DNA from: Terrimesophilobacter sp036833635
GTDB lineage: Bacteria > Actinomycetota > Actinomycetes > Actinomycetales > Microbacteriaceae
DNA: 56,943 nt
Reading direction: 5' to 3'
Assembly (NCBI GenBank): GCA_036833635.1
Contig: DAITPJ010000004.1
Span: 1-56,943 of the forward strand
Part shown: positions 7,942-16,703 of the stretch, piece after piece
Position numbering within the stretch: the first letter of the stretch is position 1
Layout: every line of letters begins with the position of its first letter
The notes under the pieces: generated by a model
Database searches by the model: none
What the model saw: only the letters and a program-made list of their open reading frames with translations
Told to the model about the DNA's origin: nothing
Made by a program: the position numbers and the translations under genes

Positions 7942-8858
7942 GCCTGCTCCACTCCCTCGTGCTGCACGGTCTTAGGCTGCACCGCGCCGATCGCTTCGGC
8001 CACGACCTCGGCGACGGCACGCGCGCCGCGGTCCGACATCACGATCGTATAGTGATTGACATTCTCGGCGGCCAGCATGCGCACGGCGGGCAGCTTGGCC
8101 GACCACTCCTCGATCGCCTCTGCCGGGTAGAGGGGCGGGACCTCGTCGAGCAGCCCGCGCGGGGCCGAGATGAACGTCGTCGGGTGTCGGAGCTCGTCGA
8201 TCGCGCGCAGGAGCGACTCTCCCCCGCGCAGCTCGATCGAGTCCGCCGCGACGGCTTCGTATGAGCTTGAGGGGTGAAGGTTCGGCTCCTCGCCGACGAG
8301 GTCGTAGTCGACGTAATCCTCGACGAGCCGGCTCCAGTCCGTCGCGAAGGCCGGATGCTGCCGCCAGAAGTCACGGTATTGTTCGCGGGAGGCGAAGGTC
8401 ATCGAGAGTCGCTGCGCGGCGGGGCCGAGCGTCGCCTTCATGAGCTCATCGTCGGTGACGCCGGGCGGAGTCGGAAGCGGGAGGCCGCCGTCGATGAGCA
8501 CGAGCGAGGACACCCGATCCGGATGCCGGTTGGCCAGCACGAGCGAGGCGAACGCCCCCATCGAGTGGCCGAGCACGACGGCGCGGTCGATCTCGAGATC
8601 GTCGAGCACCGCCACGAGGTCGTCGGCATGCTGGGGCATTCCCCACGGCCCAGGGAGAGTGTTGCTCCTGCCGCGACCCCTCAGGTCGGGCGCCACGATC
8701 CGCACGCCGGGCAGATGCTGCGACACGAGCGGCCAGGTGAGGTGGTTCGCCGTGACCCCATGGACGGCGAGCACGGGGGGCATCGACTCATCGCCCCAGG
8801 TGCCGACCGCGAGCTGGCCGCCGCGGACGGGGACGGAAAGTCGCTGGTACGCGTTCAT
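7938..8858 (-). CDS. Alpha/beta hydrolase in the 3-hydroxybutyrate operon
   Basis: A 306-residue alpha/beta hydrolase with HGVTANHLTW (oxyanion region), nucleophile Ser99 in GHSMGA and a C-terminal His in NVNHYTIV. The ATG at 8858 overlaps the bdhA stop (ATGA) and fixes the start; the longer frame upstream is the shadow of bdhA. It is a different subfamily from the hydrolase at 5476-6528. A plausible job is hydrolysis of 3-hydroxybutyrate esters or oligomers before oxidation, but this rests on operon context only. Confidence 0.84.
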   Translation of the reverse strand: MNAYQRLSVPVRGGQLAVGTWGDESMPPVLAVHGVTANHLTWPLVSQHLPGVRIVAPDLRGRGRSNTLPGPWGMPQHADDLVAVLDDLEIDRAVVLGHSMGAFASLVLANRHPDRVSSLVLIDGGLPLPTPPGVTDDELMKATLGPAAQRLSMTFASREQYRDFWRQHPAFATDWSRLVEDYVDYDLVGEEPNLHPSSSYEAVAADSIELRGGESLLRAIDELRHPTTFISAPRGLLDEVPPLYPAEAIEEWSAKLPAVRMLAAENVNHYTIVMSDRGARAVAEVVAEAIGAVQPKTVQHEGVEQA

Positions 8859-9601
8859 CGTGCGGTCCACCCGCCGTCCATCGTGTAGGAAGCGCCTGTG
8901 ACCATCCCGGCGGTGTCGCCCGCGAGCCAGAGTGCGAGGTCGGCGACCTCCTCGGGTTCGACGAGCCGCTTGACGGCGATCTCTGCGAGCATGACCTTCT
9001 CGACGACCTCGGATTCCGGAATCCCGTGGATGCGCGCCTGGTCGGCGATCTGCTTCTCGACGAGCGGCGTGCGCACATAGGCAGGGTTGATGCAGTTGCT
9101 CGTGACGCCGTGCGGACCGCCCTCGAGCGCCGTGACCTTGGAGAGCCCCTCGAGACCGTGCTTGGCGGTGACGTAGGCGGACTTGAATGCCGACGCGCGC
9201 AACCCGTGGGCGGAGGAGAGGTTGATGATGCGACCGTGACCGCGCTCGTACATCCTCGGGAGTGCGGCACGGATGAGCAGGAACGGCGACTCGACCATGA
9301 GTCGCAGGATGAGGCTGAACTTCACCGGGTCGAATTCCTCGATCGGCGCGACGTGCTGGATCCCGGCATTGTTGACGAGGATGTCGACGTCGAGCTCGAG
9401 GTCGGCGAGCGCCACGGTGTCGCTCAGGTCGACCTGCCAGGCTTCCCCGCCGAGTTCCTTCGCGATCGCCTCCGCGGCATCGCCGTTGAGATCGGCCACG
9501 ATGACGTGTGCACCCGCCGCCGAGAACGCCTTCGCACAGGCGGCGCCGATGCCGCTCGCTCCCCCGGTGACGAGCGCCTTGCGCCCGGTGAGGTCTGTCA
9601 T
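8855..9601 (-). CDS. bdhA: D-3-hydroxybutyrate dehydrogenase (SDR family)
   Basis: A 248-residue short-chain dehydrogenase oxidising 3-hydroxybutyrate to acetoacetate with NAD. The cofactor motif GGASGIG lies at 13-19, NNAG at 77-80, and the catalytic Ser130, Tyr143 and Lys147 are present. Gln82, His132, Lys140 and Gln184 also match the carboxylate-binding set I recall for Pseudomonas fragi 3-hydroxybutyrate dehydrogenase (Gln94, His144, Lys152, Gln196, constant offset of 12). A conserved Trp of that pocket is Tyr175 here. TPLVEKQIADQA is a family signature. It is flanked by ATGA overlaps on both sides. Confidence 0.88.
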   Translation of the reverse strand: MTDLTGRKALVTGGASGIGAACAKAFSAAGAHVIVADLNGDAAEAIAKELGGEAWQVDLSDTVALADLELDVDILVNNAGIQHVAPIEEFDPVKFSLILRLMVESPFLLIRAALPRMYERGHGRIINLSSAHGLRASAFKSAYVTAKHGLEGLSKVTALEGGPHGVTSNCINPAYVRTPLVEKQIADQARIHGIPESEVVEKVMLAEIAVKRLVEPEEVADLALWLAGDTAGMVTGASYTMDGGWTAR

Positions 9602-10281
9602 GTCCTGTCCTTCCCTGATTCCTGTGCGCCTTCCGCTGGGGCACCGAGCCCGCGCTGGATGAACCGCATCATCTGTTCGAAGACCTCGTCGGGCACCCTG
9701 GACGTACCGCTTGCGGTCGGGTCGTTCTCGGGGCCCGCCGCGTCGCCGTCGCCCGCAGCGTCGCTGCCCCACAGCACCCACCGCATCCCGACCATCTCGC
9801 CGATGCCCATGAGGATCCACGCGACGATCCCTGGGTCGATGTCGCCGACCTCCCCGTTGTCGCGCGCCGTGCTGAGTCCGCTGATGTAGCCGTCGACGAT
9901 GCGCGTGTAGTGCAGCCGCAGCGCGCTCGGCGAGACGAACTCAGCCTCGCGCACGATGCGATAAAGGGCCGGATGCTGTGCCGTGAACTCGAAGAAGCCC
10001 CTGAAGCCCGCTCGCTCGGACTCGATCCTCGTGGTGGCGTCGGCTGCGGCCTCGGTCATGGCGTGGCGCACACGCCTGTTGAGGTCCTCGACGAGCTCCT
10101 CGAAGATCTCGAGCTTGCTCGAGAAGTACAGGTAGAAGGTGCCTTGGGCGACGCCGGCGGCCTCGGTGATCCGCACGATCGATGCCTCGCTGTAGCCGCA
10201 TTCCGCGAAGACCTTCTCGGCGGCTTCGAGCAGCTTTGCGCGGGTGCGCGTTCCGCGCGCGGTGCGGGGGGCGTCGGTCAC
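9598..10281 (-). CDS. TetR-family regulator inside the operon
   Basis: A 227-residue TetR/AcrR protein. The DNA-binding half (RAKLLEAAEKVFAECGYSEA, then TEAAGVAQGTFYLYFSSKLE) is clear; the ligand domain is unassigned. It starts with GTG at 10281, overlaps the acyl-CoA ligase stop by GTGA and overlaps bdhA by ATGA, so it is translated with the catabolic genes it probably controls. The best candidate operator is the perfect inverted repeat at 16594-16620, in the promoter region of this operon. The inducer might be an acyl-CoA or hydroxyacid; this is a guess. Confidence 0.85.
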   Translation of the reverse strand: MTDAPRTARGTRTRAKLLEAAEKVFAECGYSEASIVRITEAAGVAQGTFYLYFSSKLEIFEELVEDLNRRVRHAMTEAAADATTRIESERAGFRGFFEFTAQHPALYRIVREAEFVSPSALRLHYTRIVDGYISGLSTARDNGEVGDIDPGIVAWILMGIGEMVGMRWVLWGSDAAGDGDAAGPENDPTASGTSRVPDEVFEQMMRFIQRGLGAPAEGAQESGKDRT

Positions 10282-11828
10282 GACCGCACCCCCGAGTCGC
10301 TCGAGAGGTACTCGTCAACGAGCACACGCCGGAGCACCTTGTTGGCGGCAGAGCGCGGAAGCCTTGGAACGACGACGATGGCCTTCGGTACCTTGAATGC
10401 CGCGAGCTGCGCCGCGCATCGGTCGAGAAGCTCCTTGGCGTCGGTCGCGACGCCCTGGCGCAGCACGACGAAGGCGATCCCTACTTCCCCCCAGCGTTCA
10501 TCCGGAACCCCGACGGCGGCCACGTCGGCGACCCCAGGATGCCCGGAGAGCACGTTCTCGACTTCGCTCGGCGAGATGGACTCGCCGCCCGAGATGTAGA
10601 TGTCCGAAATCCGGTCGACGACCCGGAAGTAGCCCTCGACATCCCGGTGAACGAGATCGCCGGTGTGGAGCCAGCCGCCGCGCAGGGTCACGGCGCTCAG
10701 CTCCGGGTCGCGGAAATAGCCGGGAAAGACGCTCGGGCCGCGCACGATGAGCTCGCCCGTCGCTTCGCCCTCGAGCTGCTCCCCCGTCACAGGGTCGGCG
10801 ACCGCGACCTCGACGTGCGGGTACGGCTTGCCTGCGAGGCCGACCTTGGTCCGCGCGTCCTCATCGGGAAGGCACAGCACGTTGGGGCTCGCCTCCGTGA
10901 GGCCGTAACCCTGCGTGAGGGCGACTCCCCTGGAGTGCCAGGTGCGCAGGAGCGGCTCGGGCATGGGCGCCCCTCCGACGATCGCGTGCCGGAGGCTCGA
11001 CAGGTCCGCCGACGCGAAGGATGGGTGCTCGGAGAGGAAGAGATAGTTGGCCGGGACGCCCATGGTCGTCGTGATGCCGCGCTCCTGGATGAGCTGCAGC
11101 ACGCGCCCTGGGTCGAAGGTGCGCTCGAGCACGACGGTCGCCCCGACCCACCAGGCCAGGAGCGGCTGAACATTCCAGCCGCCCACGTGGTACTGGGGCA
11201 TGACGGCGAGCACGATGTCCGAGCTCGTGATCTCGGCGGTGCGTGAGAGGGCGAGGTTCGTCCAGAAGCAGTTGCCGTGCGTCAGGATCGCACCGTGCGG
11301 CGTGCCCTGCGTGCCCGAGGTGAAGATGATGAGGAGCGCGTCGTCGTCGCGCACCGGGCGCCGAACGGGGGTCTCCTCGAGCGACGTGCGCACCGGATGC
11401 GGCACGTTGTTCTCGATGCCGCTCCCGCCGAGCGCGCGGACGACGGGCGCCTGGACGAGCCTGCGGGTCGTCGCGGCGGCGAGAGTCGTGAACTCGTCCT
11501 CGACGAGGAGGAGCGCGGGATCGGCCTGCTCGACCTGGAGCGCGAGCTCCCTCGGCGACAGCCGCCAGGAGAGCGGCACGAGCACGAGCCCCGCCTTGGC
11601 GCAGGCGAAGAACACGACGACGTGGTCGGCGCTGTTGCCGGTGATGGTCGCGATGCGGTCGCCGACCCCGTACCCGCGGTCGAGGAGGTTCTCCGCGAGG
11701 CGCGACGCCCTCTCGTCGAGTTCCCGGTAGCTCAGCACGACACCGCGGTCGTCGACGGCGACACGGTCCGGCGTGGCGACGGCGCGGTCGCGCGTCCATC
11801 GGCCGAGTGTGTGCAGTCCGTCGGTCAT
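10278..11828 (-). CDS. Acyl-CoA ligase (AMP-forming)
   Basis: A 516-residue ANL-superfamily ligase that adenylates a carboxylic acid and transfers it to CoA. The phosphate-binding loop reads FTSGTQGTPHGA (169-180), with His178 where most members have Lys. GWLHTGD, GGESISPSEVE and the C-terminal SAANKVLRR with its catalytic Lys are intact. The substrate is unknown; short or medium hydroxy- or branched acids fit the surrounding genes. It overlaps livM upstream and the TetR gene downstream by 4 bases each, so it belongs to the same transcript as the importer. Confidence 0.87.
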   Translation of the reverse strand: MTDGLHTLGRWTRDRAVATPDRVAVDDRGVVLSYRELDERASRLAENLLDRGYGVGDRIATITGNSADHVVVFFACAKAGLVLVPLSWRLSPRELALQVEQADPALLLVEDEFTTLAAATTRRLVQAPVVRALGGSGIENNVPHPVRTSLEETPVRRPVRDDDALLIIFTSGTQGTPHGAILTHGNCFWTNLALSRTAEITSSDIVLAVMPQYHVGGWNVQPLLAWWVGATVVLERTFDPGRVLQLIQERGITTTMGVPANYLFLSEHPSFASADLSSLRHAIVGGAPMPEPLLRTWHSRGVALTQGYGLTEASPNVLCLPDEDARTKVGLAGKPYPHVEVAVADPVTGEQLEGEATGELIVRGPSVFPGYFRDPELSAVTLRGGWLHTGDLVHRDVEGYFRVVDRISDIYISGGESISPSEVENVLSGHPGVADVAAVGVPDERWGEVGIAFVVLRQGVATDAKELLDRCAAQLAAFKVPKAIVVVPRLPRSAANKVLRRVLVDEYLSSDSGVRS

Positions 11829-12943
11829 CCGAGTTCCTCGAGGGCCTCACGGGGATCGTTCGAGCGCGACCGCCCCTTGCCGAACCCGCCCCTGGAGAGT
11901 CGAGTCGTCACGCCGGCGATGCCGCCGGGCAAGAAGAGCACGACGAGGATGAAGAGCGTTCCCAGGATGAAGAGCGGCTGGGAGAGCGGCACCCGCAGGA
12001 TGTCGGGAAGCGCGCTGACGGCATCCGAGGAGGCGAACGCGGTGAGGCGCTGGTCGAGGAGCGTGTAGACGACGCCGCCTATGACCGCGCCCCAGCGGTA
12101 GCCGACGCCGCCGAGCACGACGATGACGAGGAGCGTGAGAGTGAAGTCCGCCGAGGCGAGCCGCTGCGTCGCGCTGCTCTGGAGCAGCAGGTAGGTCATG
12201 CCGACAATCGTCGCGAGCACGCCGCCGATCGCGAAGGTCAGGAGCTTGACGAAGTACGGGCGGATGCCGATGACGCGCACGCGCAACTCGTTCTCGCGGG
12301 CGGCCGCCACGACGTGGCCTGCACGTGAACGCTCGAACCAGGTCGTCACGAGGAAGACGAGCACGAGGATCCCGAGGCAGACCCAGTAGAGATTCTTCGT
12401 CTGGAGGACGCCGACGAGGAAGTCCGGGATGTGGGTCGTGTCGAGGGTCAGGCCCTCGTCACCTCCCGTGAGCTTGCCTGGATTCTTGCGAATGAGCACG
12501 GACCCGGCCTGCGCGAACGCGAGCGTGACCATGGCGAAGGAGATGCCGGTGACCCGCAGGCTGAGCGCACCGACAGCGGCCGCCACGAAGAGGCCGGCGA
12601 CGAACGTCACGACGATCGCCGGGAGCAGTTCGAGTCCGAAGTGCCGCAGGGCGATCCCGAGCCCGTACGCCCCGATCGCGAAGTAGAGCGCATGGCCGAA
12701 CGAGAGGAGCCCAGCGACGCCGAAGATGAGGTGGTAGCTGAGTGCGAGCGCGGCGATGAGCATGCTGAAGGCGAGGAGCTGCAGGGTGCCCGGCGTGTAG
12801 GTCGGTCCGGGAAGGACGCCGGGGATGTTGATCGCGAGCATCGGAAGGATGGCGAGGAACGCGACGAGTACCCCTGCGAGCGCCCACTTCACGATGGGCT
12901 GTGCCAGGAACGACCTGATGCTGGATGACGGGGCGCGGTTCAT
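11825..12943 (-). CDS. Branched-chain-type ABC importer permease, LivM-like
   Basis: A 372-residue membrane protein with 8-10 hydrophobic segments and the LivM-family core GLLSFGHALYFAIGAYG. LivM and LivH form the transmembrane channel of hydrophobic-substrate importers (amino acids, amides, aromatic or organic acids). The N-terminus is cytoplasmic and slightly extended, and the C-terminus carries a basic tail (RLSRGGFGKGRSRS). It overlaps livH and the acyl-CoA ligase gene. The catabolic genes after it suggest a carboxylic acid such as 3-hydroxybutyrate rather than an amino acid. Confidence 0.9.
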   Translation of the reverse strand: MNRAPSSSIRSFLAQPIVKWALAGVLVAFLAILPMLAINIPGVLPGPTYTPGTLQLLAFSMLIAALALSYHLIFGVAGLLSFGHALYFAIGAYGLGIALRHFGLELLPAIVVTFVAGLFVAAAVGALSLRVTGISFAMVTLAFAQAGSVLIRKNPGKLTGGDEGLTLDTTHIPDFLVGVLQTKNLYWVCLGILVLVFLVTTWFERSRAGHVVAAARENELRVRVIGIRPYFVKLLTFAIGGVLATIVGMTYLLLQSSATQRLASADFTLTLLVIVVLGGVGYRWGAVIGGVVYTLLDQRLTAFASSDAVSALPDILRVPLSQPLFILGTLFILVVLFLPGGIAGVTTRLSRGGFGKGRSRSNDPREALEELG

Positions 12944-13815
12944 GCTCTGCTCCCGAGGAGTCCGGTCGGTTTGACGAGGAGGACCGCGGCGAGCAGCAGG
13001 ACGACGACGAAGTCTCCTGTTCCTCCGAGGTAGAAGTTCGCGAACTGCTGGAGCACCGCGACGAGGGCGGAGGCGATCGCGGCGCCGCTGAGCGAGCCGA
13101 GGCCTCCGATGATCGTGACGATGAAGGCGAAGATGAGGAGCGAGCCGCCGATCGCAGGGTTCACGTAGCCGTAGTAGCTCGCCGCGAGCACCCCGCCGAA
13201 TCCGGCCGCAGCACCGCCGATCGCGAAGACGACCGTGAAGGCCCGCCGCACGTCGATGCCGAGTGCCGTGACCATCGAGCGGTTCTCGACCCCGGCCCGG
13301 ATGATGAGGCCATAGCGCGTGTACTTGAGGAACAGGACGATCCCGAGGAGGACGACGACCGCGGCCAGGATAAGGATGAACCGGTTGTTCGGGATCGAGG
13401 CCCCGAGCACGTCCGTCGTGCCGGCGAGCCAGGACGGCCCTGTCACGAAGATCGGGTCGACCCCCCAGATCCCGTCGAAGAGCGCGACAGAGGCGAGGGC
13501 GAGGCCGACCGTCACGAGCACTTGCTCGATGTGCCTCTCATACAGCTTTCGGATGAGGAAGAACTCCGTCGCCGCGGCGAAGGCGGCGCCCACGACCGCA
13601 CCGAGGAGGAGCGAGGCGATGAACGTGCCCCAGTTGTCGGCCCCGAGCCTTCTGGCGAGCTCCCATCCGGCGAAGGCGCCGAGGGTGAGGAACGAGCCGT
13701 GTGCGAAGTTGAGGACCCCCATGAGCCCGTAGATGAGCGAGAGTCCGGAGGCGACGAGGAAGTACAGCGCCCCGAGCCCGAGCCCGGTGATGAGGAGGAG
13801 GATGACGGTGCTCAC
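12940..13815 (-). CDS. Branched-chain-type ABC importer permease, LivH-like
   Basis: A 291-residue permease with the LivH signature LIYGLMGVLNFAHGSFLTLGA near residues 28-48, about eight hydrophobic segments, and the family stretch SMVTALGIDVRRAFTVVFAIGG. The GTG start at 13815 overlaps the stop of the livF-like ATPase gene by 4 bases. It pairs with the LivM-like protein encoded next. Confidence 0.92.
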   Translation of the reverse strand: MSTVILLLITGLGLGALYFLVASGLSLIYGLMGVLNFAHGSFLTLGAFAGWELARRLGADNWGTFIASLLLGAVVGAAFAAATEFFLIRKLYERHIEQVLVTVGLALASVALFDGIWGVDPIFVTGPSWLAGTTDVLGASIPNNRFILILAAVVVLLGIVLFLKYTRYGLIIRAGVENRSMVTALGIDVRRAFTVVFAIGGAAAGFGGVLAASYYGYVNPAIGGSLLIFAFIVTIIGGLGSLSGAAIASALVAVLQQFANFYLGGTGDFVVVLLLAAVLLVKPTGLLGSRA

Positions 13816-14588
13816 GGTGTCTTCTCCGATCGAGCCTGTCGAGATCCCGTCTCCGACTCTGCAGTCTCCGTGTGCACGCCGAGGAACCGGCGGATGAGCG
13901 TGGGGTCGTCGAGGAAATCGACGGCGCGGCCGGTGTGCACGACGCGACCGCCCGCAATGACGACGACATCGGTCGCGAGCTGCCGGACGACCTGGAGGTT
14001 CTGCTCGACGAGCAGCACCGGCACGGTCTTCGCCGCCTCATCGAGTGCCGCCGCGACCTCGCTCACGATGATCGGGGCGAGCCCCTTCGTGGGCTCGTCG
14101 ACGAGCAGGAGCCGGTTCGTGTTGAGGAGCGCGCGGGCGAGCGAGACCATCTGCTGCTGGCCGCCGGAGAGCGTTCCGGCGAGCTGGCCCGAGCGGGCGA
14201 CGAGGTCGGGGAAGAGGCTCGCGACGAAGTCGCGGTGCGGGTTCGCGTCGCGCTCGGCGAGGCGCAGGTTCTCGTTGACGGTGAGCTTGGCGAAGATCTC
14301 GCGATCCTCCGGCACGTATCCGATGCCGCGCTGGACGATGCGGTGGGTGCGCTGCCTGTCGATGCGCTCGCCGTTGCCGTGTTGCCCGAAAAGCGTAACC
14401 TCGCCGCGGCGCTCGATGAGCCCGAGGATGCCCTTGATGGTGCTCGTCTTGCCGACGCCGTTGCGCCCGAGGAGGGCGGTGACGCCGGTCGGTGCGACGT
14501 CGAACGTGACGTCCTCGACGACGAGCTGGCCGGCGATGCGTGCACTCAGGCCGCGCACGGAGAGTATGGGCTGGGTGGCGGTGGTCAT
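13812..14588 (-). CDS. ABC importer ATP-binding protein, LivF-like
   Basis: A 258-residue ATPase. The Walker A is GRNGVGKTST (41-50), the signature LSGGQQQMVSLARAL, and Walker B LLLVDEPTKGLAP, the last being typical of LivF rather than LivG. It drives the Liv-type importer together with the LivG-like ATPase encoded immediately upstream, whose stop it overlaps (ATGA). Confidence 0.93.
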   Translation of the reverse strand: MTTATQPILSVRGLSARIAGQLVVEDVTFDVAPTGVTALLGRNGVGKTSTIKGILGLIERRGEVTLFGQHGNGERIDRQRTHRIVQRGIGYVPEDREIFAKLTVNENLRLAERDANPHRDFVASLFPDLVARSGQLAGTLSGGQQQMVSLARALLNTNRLLLVDEPTKGLAPIIVSEVAAALDEAAKTVPVLLVEQNLQVVRQLATDVVVIAGGRVVHTGRAVDFLDDPTLIRRFLGVHTETAESETGSRQARSEKTP

Positions 14589-15346
14589 GCTGCGTCCCCC
14601 AGGTAGGCGCCCTGCACTGCGGGGTTCGCCATGACCTCGTCAGGCGTCCCGTCGGCGAGAAGCTGGCCGTGGTGCATGACGGCGACCCTGTCGACGAGAC
14701 CGAGGACGACGTCGATGTGGTGCTCAACCATGAGCACGGTCCGGCCTGCTTCCTTGTGGAGGCCCCGGATGACCTCGACGAGTCCTGGGACATCGCCGGA
14801 GGCGACTCCCGCCATGGGCTCATCGAGGAGGATGACGGTGGGGTCTGCCGCGAGGAGCATGGCGATCTCGAGCTTTCGCTTGTCGCCGTGGGAGAGGACC
14901 CCGGCATCCGTGTCGGCGTGGTGCCCGAGCCCGACCTCGTCGAGGCGTTCCCTGGCGATGGCGGTCGCACGGTCCCTCGCGTGGGGGAACCGCACGATCG
15001 AGAGGCTGCCGCCCAGTTCTACCTGGGCGGCGAGCCGCACGTTCTCCAGCGCCGAGAGCCCGTTGAACAGGCTCGAGGTCTGGAAGGTCCTGCCGAGTCC
15101 AGCCCGCGCTCGGCGGTGGATCTGCTCGTTCGTGACGTCCCGCCCGGCCAGGCGGATCGTACCGGAAGTCGGTGCGATCACGCCGGACACGAGGTTGAAG
15201 AGCGTTGTCTTTCCCGCTCCATTGGGGCCGATCACTCCGAGCATCTCGCCCTCGGCGACCTGCAGCGTGACATCCTCGAGGATGCGTGCGCCGCCGATCT
15301 GGAGGCTGAGGTGCTCAAGGTCGAGCACGGGCTGGTTGGCAGTCAT
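14585..15346 (-). CDS. ABC importer ATP-binding protein, LivG-like
   Basis: A 253-residue ATPase with Walker A GPNGAGKTT (40-48), a LivG-type signature LSHGDKRKLEIAMLL in place of the usual LSGGQ, and Walker B VILLDEPMAGV. The LivG-specific insertion GLGRTFQTSSLFNGLSALENV is also present. It starts 26 bases after the binding-protein stop. An AGGTAA lies about 15 bases before the ATG, so the ribosome site is weak and expression may depend on read-through from the lipoprotein gene. Confidence 0.93.
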   Translation of the reverse strand: MTANQPVLDLEHLSLQIGGARILEDVTLQVAEGEMLGVIGPNGAGKTTLFNLVSGVIAPTSGTIRLAGRDVTNEQIHRRARAGLGRTFQTSSLFNGLSALENVRLAAQVELGGSLSIVRFPHARDRATAIARERLDEVGLGHHADTDAGVLSHGDKRKLEIAMLLAADPTVILLDEPMAGVASGDVPGLVEVIRGLHKEAGRTVLMVEHHIDVVLGLVDRVAVMHHGQLLADGTPDEVMANPAVQGAYLGDAA

Positions 15347-15372
15347 CGTGTAACGGTATTACCTTTGCGCTG

Positions 15373-16563
15373 CTACTTGGCGAGGGGCGGCGCGACGGTG
15401 TTCGCGTCGACGATCTTGATGAGCTCCGGCACGTAGGTGTCGCCGTCCGCCTTGAGCTTCGCCTGGAACATCGGCTGGATGAGGGCGTGGTCCTCAGCGC
15501 GGATGGTCAGTGAGCCCTTGACGGAGTCGAAGCTCCAGCCCTCGAGCGAGGTGATCATCTTGGCGACGTCGTCACCGCCGCCATCCTTGATCGCGTGAAC
15601 GATCATCTGGGCCGCGACGAAACCGTCCGGGGTGAACAGGTCGGCCTTGTCGCCGGTCTTGTCGAGGAACGAGATCATCGTCTTCTCGATGTCGGTTCCG
15701 GCAGCGCCACCGAAGTAGTGGTTGAGGAAGCTGATCTTCTCACTCGCCTCGCCGTATGCCCCGTAGCTGGCGATGTCGCCGAGCCCCGTGACGACCGGGA
15801 ACTTGTCGAAGATGCCCTGCTGCGAGAGCGCCTGCCACATGGCGCCGGTCGTTGCTCCTGCCCACGCGACGAACACCATGTCGGGGTTCGCGTCGCTGAT
15901 CTTCTGCGCGAACGGCGTGAACTCGGTCGCGTCCTCCGGAACGAGCTCGCCCGTCACCGTGGCGCCCTGGGCGCCGAGGATCGCCGTGACGCCGGCGACG
16001 TTGCCCTGGCCGAATGCCGTGTCCTGGGCGAAGACCAGGATGTTCTTGCCCTTGAGGTCGCCGACGAAGGTACCGGCCGTTGCGACGTCCTGCGTGGTCT
16101 GGCGACCTGAGCGGAACGTGTTCTCGTTGACACCCGTGATGGCGTCGGCGGCAGCCGGGCCCGAGATGTAGAGGATGTTGTTCTGGGCGGCCTGCTCGGC
16201 GACGGCGAGCGCGATTCCGGATGACGCGGTGCCCGCGATGATCTGGGTGCCGTTGCCGATCGCTTCCTTGGCGGCGGAGACCGCCTTGTCGGCGTCGCCG
16301 GCGTCGTCGACGTAGCTGATGTCCAGCTCGCGTCCGTCGACCGTGCCGGTGCCATCGGTCGCGTAGTCGAGTCCGGCCTTGAAGCCGGCCGTGTACTCCG
16401 CGCCGTAGCCCGCGAGCGGGCCCGTCGTGGAGGTGATGATCGCGACCTTGACGGGCGCGAGGTCAGCGCCGGGGTTCTCCTCGACGGTGGGTGCGCATCC
16501 GGCGAGGGCCAGACCTGCAACGGCCAGGATGGCCGGAGCGAGGTACTTCTTCGTTACTCGCAT
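15373..16563 (-). CDS. Liv-type substrate-binding lipoprotein
   Basis: A 396-residue periplasmic-binding-fold lipoprotein of the leucine/amide type. The signal peptide is followed by a lipobox LALAGCAP with Cys23. The mature part begins with the typical VKVAIITSTTGPLAGYGAEYTAG strands, and AGTASSGIALAVAEQAAQ follows. The ATG at 16563 has AAAGG before it; an in-frame ATG 15 codons upstream lies within the operator hairpin and is rejected. It is the first gene of the 11-kb operon ending at 5476. The ligand is unknown; 3-hydroxybutyrate, acetoacetate or a short ester would suit the enzymes encoded downstream. Confidence 0.9.
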   Translation of the reverse strand: MRVTKKYLAPAILAVAGLALAGCAPTVEENPGADLAPVKVAIITSTTGPLAGYGAEYTAGFKAGLDYATDGTGTVDGRELDISYVDDAGDADKAVSAAKEAIGNGTQIIAGTASSGIALAVAEQAAQNNILYISGPAAADAITGVNENTFRSGRQTTQDVATAGTFVGDLKGKNILVFAQDTAFGQGNVAGVTAILGAQGATVTGELVPEDATEFTPFAQKISDANPDMVFVAWAGATTGAMWQALSQQGIFDKFPVVTGLGDIASYGAYGEASEKISFLNHYFGGAAGTDIEKTMISFLDKTGDKADLFTPDGFVAAQMIVHAIKDGGGDDVAKMITSLEGWSFDSVKGSLTIRAEDHALIQPMFQAKLKADGDTYVPELIKIVDANTVAPPLAK

Positions 16564-16593
16564 TATCTGCCTTTCGTGCTGTGGTGACGTGGG

Positions 16594-16620
16594 GAATCGT
16601 CTTAACATGAGAGACGATTC
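16594..16620. promoter_or_regulatory. Perfect inverted repeat, putative TetR operator
   Basis: GAATCGTCT, nine bases of spacer (TAACATGAG), then AGACGATTC: perfect 9-base arms. It lies 31 bases upstream of the binding-lipoprotein start and 83 bases upstream of the divergent thiolase start. The spacer contains TAACAT, itself a possible plus-strand -10. The arrangement suggests one site controlling both directions, with the operon-encoded TetR protein (9598-10281) as the likely partner. Binding is inferred, not shown. Confidence 0.6.
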
Positions 16621-16649
16621 AGGTCTCAGTAAAGTAGCCCGTCGCGCGC

Positions 16650-16655
16650 TAGAGT
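16650..16655 (+). promoter_or_regulatory. -10 box of the thiolase gene
   Basis: TAGAGT fits TANNNT. Transcription would start near 16662, giving a leader of about 42 bases with AGGAG at 16694-16698, 5 bases before the thiolase ATG. No convincing -35 was seen. Confidence 0.45.
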
Positions 16656-16703
16656 GTCAAGTAGGCACACCGCCACTCGTCGTCGAAAGTATCAGGAGTA
16701 ACC

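Noticed and set aside
12925..14634. Open plus-strand frame of 569 codons
   Set aside because: Antisense to the livH and livF-like genes, which carry complete family motifs; the product is acidic low-complexity sequence.
16564..16608. Upstream ATG (16608) as start of the Liv-type lipoprotein
   Set aside because: It would place 15 residues before the signal peptide and lies inside the inverted repeat; the ATG at 16563 has a ribosome site.
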